Shown here: piece by piece, positions 1-6,002 of the stretch
Layout of the letters: each line of letters begins with the position of its first letter
Numbering within the stretch: position 1 is the stretch's first letter
From: Singulisphaera sp. GP187
GTDB lineage: Bacteria > Planctomycetota > Phycisphaerae > Phycisphaerales > SM1A02
Length of the DNA: 7,894 nt
NCBI GenBank assembly: GCA_945896765.1
Contig: CAMDEL010000066.1
Coordinates: forward strand, 1 to 7,894
Direction of reading: 5' to 3'
Translations under genes and position numbers: made by a program
Notes under the pieces: generated by a model
Database searches by the model: none
Told to the model about the DNA's origin: nothing
What the model saw: the letters and a program-made list of their open reading frames with translations, nothing else

Positions 1-1
1 A

Positions 2-124
2 GCGCCTGAGATGAATAGCCGATTCGAACTCGGCGCCGAGGCGAGAGAAAACGCCAAGCAGCGATTGGCGCAAGAAGTGCCAAAGGCAGAAACCATGAAG
101 CAAGTAATTGAAAGGACGTCATAA
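2..124 (+). CDS. C-terminal end of an unidentified protein (5' end outside window)
   Basis: A frame stays open from the left edge to a TAA at 122-124, giving about 40 residues and ending in ...KQVIERTS. The peptide is polar and helix-forming, rich in Glu, Ala, Arg and Lys, which is typical of a soluble C-terminal helix. The other two plus-strand frames hit stops within the first dozen bases. The gene would converge on the BatD-like gene, and the two stop codons lie side by side (TCATAA at 119-124), so the genes overlap by 6 bases. The function cannot be told from this fragment. The competing reading is a minus-strand frame starting with ATG at 96 and open to the edge; it is Ser/Cys/Ala-rich and does not look like the start of a von Willebrand A protein, so I prefer the plus-strand reading with limited confidence. 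Confidence 0.45.
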   Translation, partial: APEMNSRFELGAEARENAKQRLAQEVPKAETMKQVIERTS

Positions 125-1180
125 CTTGACCTCCATTTTTTCTGGTGTCGAATTTGCAGCGGATGTTGTCTCTCTGACGAAGCCTCGTGCTGCATCCAAG
201 CCATGAATGCAATCGTTGTTCTCGGGTCGATGAGCAGCGAACTTGACCATATCCGCAGCCCGCAGGAAATCCTTTAGTAGATGGCGATGTTCAGCGCCAA
301 TGAATGGATGCTGGCTTGCTTGGGCAAGAAATTCCTTGGTGGTCTGCTCTGGCGCTGCGATATGAAATCTTCGTTCGACATATTCGCGCACAGTTCCTGA
401 GAGACGAACCCAGAAGAGATGAAGTTCGCCTTGTTGGACAAGTCCATCTCGTTCAAGGCGATTCAGTTCTTGGAGCGCCCATTCATCAGGAGAGACAACT
501 TTTTCCAAGATTGTTCGTTGACGCATTCTCAAGGTCAGCAGGAGTAAAGTCAACAAGACAACCGCTGCAATCGCGATGATCCACCACCAGGAAGTACCAA
601 AGTCAATTTTCATTTCGCCTTTGATGTCTCGAAAGACATGTGGATCAAATTCCGCCCCGATCAAACTGAGGACTTCGATCAAGCTTGGTCCAACCAAAAG
701 CGTTTGCTCCTCGCCTTTCAAATCTTTCCACTTGATTTCAATCGGAGGCAATTCGATTTCGCCGCTCTCATATGTCGAGGCGTTAAATGAAATGATCGAT
801 TTTCTTTTTTCGCCATCACGACTTGTGCTTCGTCTGATATCTCGAATGTCAAATTCTCCAAGCTTCTGACCGATCTCTGGAAGCGTCAGATTTGCACCGT
901 CGCTGGCCGTGATCGTCAGTGTGAATGGAATCGCCTTCCCAACTTCAACAACATCAGCTGGGGTTGCAAGTGTTGCACTGACTGCACCATTTTCGACGCG
1001 AATGTCAATGGGACGAGCAGGGTGAGAAGCCACCTTTGATGGCGGAGCCTTGGCAGGCGCTTGCCCACTTGGCGCGCTTTGCGGAGGTGGCGGTGTTGTC
1101 GAAACAACTTGGCTCTGTGCAGGCCCAGTGACAAATGCCGCAAGGCAAAAAGATGCAATAAGGGCTCGAGTCCGATTCAT
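119..1180 (-). CDS. BatD-like / DUF4381-like membrane-anchored protein of a MoxR operon
   Basis: The 353-residue protein has a clear order of parts. A signal peptide covers about residues 1-23 (basic start, hydrophobic stretch, AQS before the likely cut). A Pro/Ala-rich linker follows at about 28-57, then a beta-rich extracytoplasmic domain at about 60-170, one transmembrane helix at about 197-217 followed by Arg residues, and a helical cytoplasmic domain at about 228-338. The last domain has the pattern REYVERRF, AAPEQTTKEFL and a later FLRAADMVKFA, which resembles the C-terminal part of BatD/DUF4381 proteins. Family knowledge places such proteins with MoxR ATPases and DUF58 or vWA proteins at the envelope. 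The start overlaps the DUF58 stop by 4 bases (ATGA) and has an AGAGGA ribosome site 5 bases upstream, so translation is probably coupled. The exact family is uncertain; the role in this operon is fairly sure. Confidence 0.72.
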   Translation of the reverse strand: MNRTRALIASFCLAAFVTGPAQSQVVSTTPPPPQSAPSGQAPAKAPPSKVASHPARPIDIRVENGAVSATLATPADVVEVGKAIPFTLTITASDGANLTLPEIGQKLGEFDIRDIRRSTSRDGEKRKSIISFNASTYESGEIELPPIEIKWKDLKGEEQTLLVGPSLIEVLSLIGAEFDPHVFRDIKGEMKIDFGTSWWWIIAIAAVVLLTLLLLTLRMRQRTILEKVVSPDEWALQELNRLERDGLVQQGELHLFWVRLSGTVREYVERRFHIAAPEQTTKEFLAQASQHPFIGAEHRHLLKDFLRAADMVKFAAHRPENNDCIHGLDAARGFVRETTSAANSTPEKMEVKL

Positions 1181-2058
1181 CTGCTTCCTCTTGCCTCTCG
1201 TTTTCGGAAATAGGCGATGATCGGTTCGACATAATCGACTCCCGTTTCGATCATCAAAGGATCGATTTTCATTCGTCGCAAGGCAAGTTCGAATTGCAGC
1301 GAGCGCAATTCACCTTGTCTGCGAAAGGCATCGCGGACTTTTCGACTCGAAGTATCAACGACGACTCGCTTGCCAGTCTCTTCGTCAGTCAGTTCGATCA
1401 TGCCAATCTTGGGCAGTTCGCGCTCTCGACGATCGAAAATCGAAACCGGAATCACATCATGTCGTCGTCGTGCAATTGTCATCGGTTTCTCCCAACCATC
1501 ATCGAGAAAATCGCTCACAACAAAGACCACCGCACGTCGCTTCTGAATCCGATTCAATTCGTCGATCGCTGCCGCAATATTTGTTCCTGTCCCGACAGGC
1601 TTGTGCGCCAACAAATCTCGCACGATGCGTAGCACATGGCGTCGCCCCTTACGTGGAGGGACGTATCGCTCAATTTGATCAGAAAAAAGGAGCAACCCAA
1701 CCTTGTCGTTGTTGCGAGTTGCACTGAATGCCAGCGTCGCAGCGACTTCTGCGACGAGTTCTCGCTTGGTCTGAGCATTCGAACCAAATGAAAGCGATCC
1801 AGAGAGATCGATCGCAAGCAAGACGGTCAGTTCTCGTTCTTCGCGGAAGAGTTTGACATGTGGTCCGCCAGCTCGAGCAGAAACATTCCAGTCGATCGTG
1901 CGTACATCATCGCCATCCGCATATGGACGAACCTCCTCAAATTCCATTCCGCGTCCTTTGAAGGCGGATACGTACCGGCCCGCAACTGCCTCTTGAACCA
2001 CACGCGATGTGCGAATTTCAATTCGGCGAATTTTTTGGATGGTTTCTTTCGACAGCAT
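1177..2058 (-). CDS. DUF58 domain protein with vWA-like fold
   Basis: The 293-residue protein is full length for a compact DUF58 protein without membrane helices. The family hallmark is at residues 44-76: RPYADGDDVRTIDWN, then the ARAGGPHVKLFREERE stretch. A von Willebrand A-like core follows. A metal-site motif DLSGS lies at 84-88 (Asp-x-Ser-Gly-Ser), TGTN at 157-160 offers the second-loop Thr, and Asp183 in VVSDF fits the third loop, so the MIDAS-type site looks intact. In known MoxR loci the DUF58 protein acts as the vWA partner of the ATPase, probably at the cytoplasmic face; the client here is unknown. It follows moxR by 79 bases and overlaps the BatD-like gene by 4. The ATG at 2058 has AAGGGA 7 bases upstream, which supports the start. 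The identification is firm at family level, but the molecular role is inferred. Confidence 0.93.
   Translation of the reverse strand: MLSKETIQKIRRIEIRTSRVVQEAVAGRYVSAFKGRGMEFEEVRPYADGDDVRTIDWNVSARAGGPHVKLFREERELTVLLAIDLSGSLSFGSNAQTKRELVAEVAATLAFSATRNNDKVGLLLFSDQIERYVPPRKGRRHVLRIVRDLLAHKPVGTGTNIAAAIDELNRIQKRRAVVFVVSDFLDDGWEKPMTIARRRHDVIPVSIFDRRERELPKIGMIELTDEETGKRVVVDTSSRKVRDAFRRQGELRSLQFELALRRMKIDPLMIETGVDYVEPIIAYFRKREARGSR
1186..1191 (-). promoter_or_regulatory. Ribosome binding site of the BatD-like gene
   Basis: AGAGGA on the minus strand lies 5 bases upstream of the ATG at 1180, inside the end of the DUF58 gene. It is the strongest Shine-Dalgarno-like match of the MoxR operon and supports the 4-base-overlap start. 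Confidence 0.55.
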
Positions 2059-2137
2059 GGTTTGTTCCCTTGGGCAGTCAAGCTTTCGTCATTTCATCGC
2101 GCAGAAGAAACTTGGAAAGTCCACCGCACCTTTTCAT

Positions 2138-3148
2138 TCAGGGGACTGGCACGTGATCAAGAAGTGTCCGCACAATATCGTCAGAGGTCTTCTCGACTGC
2201 TTCTGCTTCATAAGAAAGTCCAAGTCGATGGCGTAGAACATTCGGCGCTACGTCCTTTACATCTTGCGGAACGGTATATCCGCGACCATCAAGGAAAGCC
2301 TTTGCTTTTGCAGCGAGTGTCAGCGCAATTGTGGCACGCGGCGAGCATCCGTATGTCAAGAGTCCTTCGATTGGAACTTTATGCTTCTTGGGATCGCGCG
2401 TGGAAATGACGAGATCGACAATGTAATCCTTCATCCGGTCATCCATAAAAATCTGATCGACAAGCAGACGAGCTGTCTTGATGTCTGCAGGGTTCATCAC
2501 GGGATCAACGGTCAGGTTGTTCTGAGTGTTCGCCATGCGATCAAGAATCAATCGCTCTTCCTTTGGCGATGGATATGTCACCACCAATTTCATCGCGAAT
2601 CGATCGACCTGCGCTTCGGGAAGGGGATAGGTTCCCTCTTGTTCGATTGGGTTCTGTGTCGCGAGCACTAAAAATGGATCTGGCAGCGGATAAGTTGTCT
2701 CTCCGATTGTGACCTGTCGCTCTTGCATCGCTTCGAGCAACGCAGACTGAACCTTTGCTGGAGCGCGATTGATTTCATCCGCAAGAATGATGTTGGAAAA
2801 AATCGGTCCATGCTTGACGACAAACTCGCCAGTGTTCGGCCGATAAATCATTGTTCCAATTAAGTCGGCAGGCAAGAGATCGGGAGTGAATTGCAGGCGA
2901 CGGAATCCAGTATTGATTCCTTTGGCAAGGCTGCTCACAGCCATTGTTTTTGCAAGGCCTGGGACGCCTTCAATGAGAACGTGACCGTTCATGAGCAGGC
3001 TGCAGAGCAAACCTTCGATCAATGAATCTTGTCCAACGATGACCCGTTGAATTTGATCGACCAAGTGACGGAATGGACGACTGGCCGCTTCAACTTGGCG
3101 TTCCAGTTCGACGATATCTCTTTGTGATGTGGACATAATTTGGTTCAT
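2138..3148 (-). CDS. MoxR-family AAA+ ATPase
   Basis: The 336-residue protein has the usual MoxR length and motif order. Walker A is GVPGLAKT at 61-68, Walker B is IILADEINRAP at 120-130, sensor 1 is LATQNP at 162-167, the arginine-finger region is LPEAQVDRFAMK at 176-187, and sensor 2 is GCSPRAT at 267-273, leading into the lid domain. All catalytic positions that can be judged by eye are present. MoxR ATPases are cytoplasmic ring-forming chaperone-like enzymes that work with vWA partners on metal-dependent or envelope proteins. The gene heads the minus-strand operon and is divergent from the dehydrogenase. ATG at 3148 is used; a second ATG at 3136 is possible. A GGAGG lies 12 bases upstream of the first ATG, rather far, so the start is not certain. 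The 79 bases between this gene and the DUF58 gene hold nothing recognisable beyond the DUF58 ribosome site. Confidence 0.95.
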   Translation of the reverse strand: MNQIMSTSQRDIVELERQVEAASRPFRHLVDQIQRVIVGQDSLIEGLLCSLLMNGHVLIEGVPGLAKTMAVSSLAKGINTGFRRLQFTPDLLPADLIGTMIYRPNTGEFVVKHGPIFSNIILADEINRAPAKVQSALLEAMQERQVTIGETTYPLPDPFLVLATQNPIEQEGTYPLPEAQVDRFAMKLVVTYPSPKEERLILDRMANTQNNLTVDPVMNPADIKTARLLVDQIFMDDRMKDYIVDLVISTRDPKKHKVPIEGLLTYGCSPRATIALTLAAKAKAFLDGRGYTVPQDVKDVAPNVLRHRLGLSYEAEAVEKTSDDIVRTLLDHVPVP

Positions 3149-3223
3149 CCGATTTCTACGCCTCCCCCAAAGGTTGGGTTCGGACCGTCGTAAAAGGATA
3201 TTCGAAGCGTAACCTCGTCCATT
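3149..3223. promoter_or_regulatory. Divergent intergenic region between the MoxR operon and the dehydrogenase
   Basis: These 75 bases must hold the 5' regions of two divergent units unless promoters lie inside the genes. For the plus strand, TTGGGT at 3174-3179 and GATATT at 3197-3202 are spaced by 17 bases and form a weak -35/-10 candidate (3/6 and 4/6 matches). For the minus strand I see only poor candidates. A small inverted repeat, CCCAA-AGG-TTGGG at 3166-3178, borders the GGAGG ribosome-site candidate of moxR. Promoter placement is a guess; the divergent layout is certain. Confidence 0.35.
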
Positions 3224-4117
3224 ATGGAATCACCTCTTCGAATTGGTTGGATTGGAACTGGAGTTATGGGAAATTCAATGGCTGGCCACCTTCTGGCGGC
3301 GGGGCATTCGCTGACGATTCACTCGCGTACCAAATCCCGCGCTGCTGGATTGCTCAGTCGTGGAGCAAACTGGGCGCAGACCCCCGTCGAAGCAGCGTCT
3401 GGAATGGATTTCCTTTTTTCCATGGTCGCACTTCCATCCGATGTCGAATCCGTTCACCTCGGTCCTCATGGCACATTGAGTGCGCCAAGCGTTCCAAAGT
3501 TTCTTGTCGACATGACAAGCAGTCGTCCTTCGATTGCTCGAAAAATCGCACAAATTGCAAGTGAAAAAGGATCATTCGCATTTGATGCTCCAGTGACAGG
3601 CGGCGATATTGGCGCACGAAATGCGACGCTTTCGATTCTTGTTGGGGGCGATGCAAGCGCATTCGAGCAAGTTCTTCCAGTGCTGAAAATCATGGGAAAA
3701 ACCGTCGTTCTCCAAGGTGATGCCGGATGCGGTCAACAAGCGAAAGTCGTGAATCAAATTCTTATTGCATCGACAATGATGGGGATTTGTGAAGCATTGC
3801 TTTATGCGCGCGAAAGCGGACTTGATCCCGAGCGAGTTCTCGAATCGGTGTCAGCGGGAGCAGCTGGAAGTTGGTCGCTTGCAAATCTCGCCCCTCGGAT
3901 TCTCAAAGGTGATTTCGAGCCTGGTTTTTTCATCGATCATTTTCTGAAAGACCTTGGGATTGCGCTGGAGGAATGCCATGCCAACAACCTCCATGTTCCT
4001 GGGCTTCTGCTGGCTGAGAGCCTCTATCGCAAGGCCCAAGAGGCAAACCATGGGCGGAAGGGGACTCAGGCGCTCTATCTGCATTATGCCTCTAGAAAGG
4101 GCTCCAAACACTCTTGA
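3224..4117 (+). CDS. NAD(P)-dependent 3-hydroxyisobutyrate dehydrogenase-like / beta-hydroxyacid dehydrogenase
   Basis: The 297-residue protein matches the usual length of the 3-hydroxyisobutyrate dehydrogenase superfamily (3-hydroxyisobutyrate, tartronate semialdehyde and related substrates). The N-terminal Rossmann motif is GWIGTGVMGNSMA at 8-20, with a dinucleotide-phosphate choice region around HSRTKSRA at 33-40; the Arg and Lys there would be compatible with NADP, but this is inference. The substrate-binding loop DAPVTGGDIGARNATL lies at 121-136. The catalytic Lys is Lys174, with Asn177, in GCGQQAKVVNQ. The C-terminal KDLGIALE at 242-249 is the expected family signature. It is soluble and cytosolic by appearance. 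The exact substrate cannot be read from sequence. ATG at 3224 lies just before the family's beta-strand start and has no clear Shine-Dalgarno site. The gene diverges from moxR, and a small basic-protein gene follows after 84 bases. Confidence 0.92.
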   Translation: MESPLRIGWIGTGVMGNSMAGHLLAAGHSLTIHSRTKSRAAGLLSRGANWAQTPVEAASGMDFLFSMVALPSDVESVHLGPHGTLSAPSVPKFLVDMTSSRPSIARKIAQIASEKGSFAFDAPVTGGDIGARNATLSILVGGDASAFEQVLPVLKIMGKTVVLQGDAGCGQQAKVVNQILIASTMMGICEALLYARESGLDPERVLESVSAGAAGSWSLANLAPRILKGDFEPGFFIDHFLKDLGIALEECHANNLHVPGLLLAESLYRKAQEANHGRKGTQALYLHYASRKGSKHS

Positions 4118-4147
4118 ATGCGATTGCCGGCAACGGAAGTGATCGGC

Positions 4148-4176
4148 TTGCATAAATCCTGCTACGACGGTACGAT
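4148..4176 (+). promoter_or_regulatory. Possible promoter of the small basic protein gene
   Basis: TTGCAT (4148-4153) and TACGAT (4171-4176) are 17 bases apart, with 25 bases from the -10 to the ATG at 4202. The matches to the sigma-70 consensus are 3/6 and 4/6, so this is weak. It would let the small gene be expressed independently of the dehydrogenase. Confidence 0.3.
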
Positions 4177-4190
4177 TTTCAATCCTCCTC

Positions 4191-4194
4191 GGAG
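4191..4194 (+). promoter_or_regulatory. Ribosome binding site deciding the start of the small basic protein
   Basis: GGAG lies 7 bases upstream of the ATG at 4202. It favours this start over the in-frame ATG at 4118, which directly follows the dehydrogenase stop and would add 28 residues of uncharacteristic sequence. Confidence 0.5.
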
Positions 4195-4201
4195 CCTAAA
4201 T

Positions 4202-4507
4202 ATGACACTCACCGCTGGCAAAACCGTCACAATTTCAGTCACCAAACTTCCAGCTGAGGCGAAGCATCGCAAGACCATCGAGAGATTGATGCGCTTGCAG
4301 CCATCCATTCAGCGAACTCTGACTCGCGTTGCTCGCGAACGAGGCCGTACGAATCCAGAGAATCAACGAGGTGGTCGCATGTGGATCTCACGCATCCCAG
4401 CAACACGTTGCGTTCGTGCAGAAGTTGGTGCAAAGTTCACGCTTCGAGTGACTCCAAAGATCATCCCAGATGTGATGGCTGTTCAGCGATTTATCGCTGT
4501 CGCCTGA
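4202..4507 (+). CDS. Small, strongly basic protein of unknown function
   Basis: The 101-residue product is very basic: about twenty Lys/Arg residues are spread over the chain. It has three parts: a short beta-like start (KTVTISVTKLP, residues 7-17), a basic helical middle with ERLMRLQPSIQRTLTRVARE (residues 27-46), a loop NPENQRGGRMW, and an ordered tail SRIPATRCVRAEVGAKFTLR followed by VTPKIIPDVMAVQRF. No signal peptide or membrane helix is seen. The composition suggests RNA or ribosome binding, but no known domain is recognised and this is inference only. I recall similar small proteins labelled hypothetical in planctomycetes, which is unverified. The gene follows the dehydrogenase by 84 bases on the same strand and ends 28 bases from a convergent gene. 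The start is chosen for its ribosome site; a start at 4118 would give 129 residues. Confidence 0.72.
   Translation: MTLTAGKTVTISVTKLPAEAKHRKTIERLMRLQPSIQRTLTRVARERGRTNPENQRGGRMWISRIPATRCVRAEVGAKFTLRVTPKIIPDVMAVQRFIAVA
4484..4499. repeat. Perfect inverted repeat at the 3' end of the small basic protein gene
   Basis: CAGCGAT-TT-ATCGCTG is a perfect 7-base inverted repeat lying in the last coding triplets of the small gene. It is followed on the plus strand by a T-rich but interrupted stretch (GATTCTTTCG). It may act as a weak transcription terminator between the two convergent units, or be chance; the two-base loop would have to open to about four bases. Confidence 0.3.
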
Positions 4508-4535
4508 TTCTTTCGTTCGATCGATTTATTCAAAC

Positions 4536-5273
4536 TCAGCTTGCGCTGATCGCTTGCCAAATTGGCATGACGAGGTGTGGTATCGCGCGTTGTTCCGCAA
4601 GTCTTTCTGCGTGTCCGCAGAGTGTCGCAAATATTGTTGGCAGTTCATCAAGCGAAGAGAGTGGCCCATTGCGGCGCACTGTCAGATAGACGCTGATCGG
4701 ATCCGTCGTGGATGAGTGCTTGGTATCTGCTCGGTGAGGCCGTGTCTTGACCTCGAAAGATGCCTGCAATTCCCGTCCTTCTGTGAGTGAAATGCCAACG
4801 AACGGTTGCACATCAATTGGATGATCATGGTCGCAGTCCAAGAGAGATCCAAGTGGACTGTTTGCCAAGAGCGCTTCATAGACGATGCTATCTCGGTGTG
4901 ATGCAGTTTCGATATCAAAGCCAAAGACCAACTCGATGTGGTCAATGTCCAGTGGGCTCATCGAAAGAAACCACGGCGCAGTTTCGAGTACTGCACGATG
5001 AATTTTGTATCCGTCATCAGTCGATTTCGGATTGACATGTCCGCTGCGGATTGATGTCTGGCGAAGCGCGACCCATAAAAAATCTTGTTCGTCCTCGGCG
5101 GATTCAAGTGCGACCTCGCCTTCGACTCTACGCACGCGTGTCAGTCGTGGCAATTGCCGACGCAGTCGATCAAAGAGCTCAAGAGTTGGTTCTCGCGCCT
5201 CGGGGAGATCCATCTTGAGTGCGATTTTCTGATTGATACAGAAGTCGCTGCAGAAAGTTGCAAAGGCGGACAT
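4536..5273 (-). CDS. Unrecognised protein of about 245 residues, last gene of the sucC operon
   Basis: I do not recognise this family. With the start at 5273 the protein has 245 residues, no signal peptide and no membrane segment, and reads as a soluble alpha/beta protein. Visible features are two cysteines near the start (FCSDFC, Cys8 and Cys12), a charged helix LELFDRLRRQLPRL at 31-44, a patch LLDCDHDHP at 144-152 that could bind metal, a strand-rich stretch EVKTRPHRADTK (174-185) followed by ISVYLTVRR, and a helix ending near the C-terminus. The length and alternating layout are loosely like TIGR04255-type proteins, an untested idea. It follows the HAD gene by 37 bases, so it is likely co-transcribed. 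A longer start at 5351 would overlap the HAD gene by 41 bases and adds unlikely sequence; a shorter start at 5213 is also possible. There is no clear ribosome site at 5273. Confidence 0.7.
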   Translation of the reverse strand: MSAFATFCSDFCINQKIALKMDLPEAREPTLELFDRLRRQLPRLTRVRRVEGEVALESAEDEQDFLWVALRQTSIRSGHVNPKSTDDGYKIHRAVLETAPWFLSMSPLDIDHIELVFGFDIETASHRDSIVYEALLANSPLGSLLDCDHDHPIDVQPFVGISLTEGRELQASFEVKTRPHRADTKHSSTTDPISVYLTVRRNGPLSSLDELPTIFATLCGHAERLAEQRAIPHLVMPIWQAISAS

Positions 5274-5288
5274 ACAAGAAAGGGTAAG

Positions 5289-5305
5289 CCCCGCGTGCGC
5301 TGGGG
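5289..5305 (-). other. GC-rich stem-loop in the spacer between the HAD gene and the unknown gene
   Basis: CCCC at 5289-5292 pairs with GGGG at 5302-5305, and the inner GC/GC pairs extend the stem around a GTGC loop with one unpaired T. It fills most of the 37-base spacer and ends about 15 bases upstream of the chosen start. There is no T-run after it on the minus strand, so it is not a typical terminator; it could be an mRNA processing or attenuation element. Confidence 0.35.
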
Positions 5306-5310
5306 GGAAA

Positions 5311-5997
5311 TTACCGACTGGTAATCCACGAAGCGATCCGTTGCCAATCATCGAGCCCAGAAACCAGTAAATCAGGATTGTGGGTTTCTAATTCTGCGAT
5401 TGGATGATTGCCAGTCGCCACCGCAATCGCCAAACAACCATTGAAATGCGCGCAGTCCACATCTAAAGGCGTATCGCCGATCACAATCACTCTGGAAGTG
5501 TCAATGCCGCGGCCCATTTTCTCACTGTATCGCTGAATTGCAACTGGCGGCAGTTCGCGCCGATGATCGCCATCATCGGCCCACGCGTTGTGCTGGAATG
5601 GTTCGAGAGAAAATCCCGCCTGTTCAACTTTCAGGCGACCCGTGTGTTCATAATTCCCAGTGAGCAGACCGAGTCCCAGCCCACTCTGCGCATGGAGCGC
5701 ATCAACCAATTTTTGCGCGCCTGCCAACGCGTGTGCACGCGAGTTCTGCGAGAAGCCTCGTCGCAGATGCGCGCCATAATTTTCGCGAAAGACTTCGTGA
5801 ATCTCGGCGGTTGGTTCGACGCCGCCTCGTGTCATGAGATCGCGCCAAATCAAACGATCAAGCCGGCCCGAAATTGAAATGCCATCAAACGAAAATGTTT
5901 TCGTTGGGAAAAGTTCATGCGCCGTTGCGAGCATCGCACTCATGCCAGCACCCTCGGTGCGAAGCAACGTTCCATCGATGTCAAACAGAATGAGCAT
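5311..5997 (-). CDS. HAD-superfamily hydrolase, phosphoglycolate phosphatase-like
   Basis: The 228-residue protein has the four HAD motifs. Motif I is LFDIDGTLL with Asp6 as nucleophile and Asp8 as acid/base, motif II is LLTGN with Thr113, motif III is the Lys in GRLKVEQAGF (Lys123), and motif IV is VIGDTPLDV with Asp175 and Asp179. A helical cap insert lies at about residues 15-90, as in the phosphoglycolate phosphatase/beta-phosphoglucomutase class. It is a cytosolic Mg-dependent phosphatase by family; the substrate is not readable from sequence, and phosphoglycolate is only one option. It begins 5 bases after the sucC stop and has no Shine-Dalgarno site, so it is likely translated by re-initiation or as part of the same message. 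It is complete and the length is normal. Confidence 0.92.
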   Translation of the reverse strand: MLILFDIDGTLLRTEGAGMSAMLATAHELFPTKTFSFDGISISGRLDRLIWRDLMTRGGVEPTAEIHEVFRENYGAHLRRGFSQNSRAHALAGAQKLVDALHAQSGLGLGLLTGNYEHTGRLKVEQAGFSLEPFQHNAWADDGDHRRELPPVAIQRYSEKMGRGIDTSRVIVIGDTPLDVDCAHFNGCLAIAVATGNHPIAELETHNPDLLVSGLDDWQRIASWITSR

Positions 5998-6002
5998 AGT
6001 TT

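Noticed and set aside
1..96. Minus-strand frame from an ATG at 96 open to the left edge, as a possible next gene of the MoxR operon
   Set aside because: The 32 residues do not resemble the start of a vWA/BatA protein, and the opposite-strand frame is more protein-like; it cannot be fully excluded without more sequence.
1858..2409. Plus-strand open frame of 183 codons spanning the DUF58-moxR junction
   Set aside because: It is antisense to both genes, has no plausible ribosome site and no domain.
4124..4133. TTGCCGGCAA palindrome just after the dehydrogenase
   Set aside because: It is ten bases with no loop and no T-run, so it is not a terminator and could easily be chance.
4118..4201. Upstream in-frame ATG directly after the dehydrogenase stop, extending the small basic protein by 28 residues
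   Set aside because: The extension lacks the character of the rest of the protein, and the ATG at 4202 has a well-placed GGAG.
5274..5351. Longer start for the unknown 245-residue protein
   Set aside because: It would overlap the HAD gene by 41 bases and translate the GC-rich stem-loop; the added residues look random.
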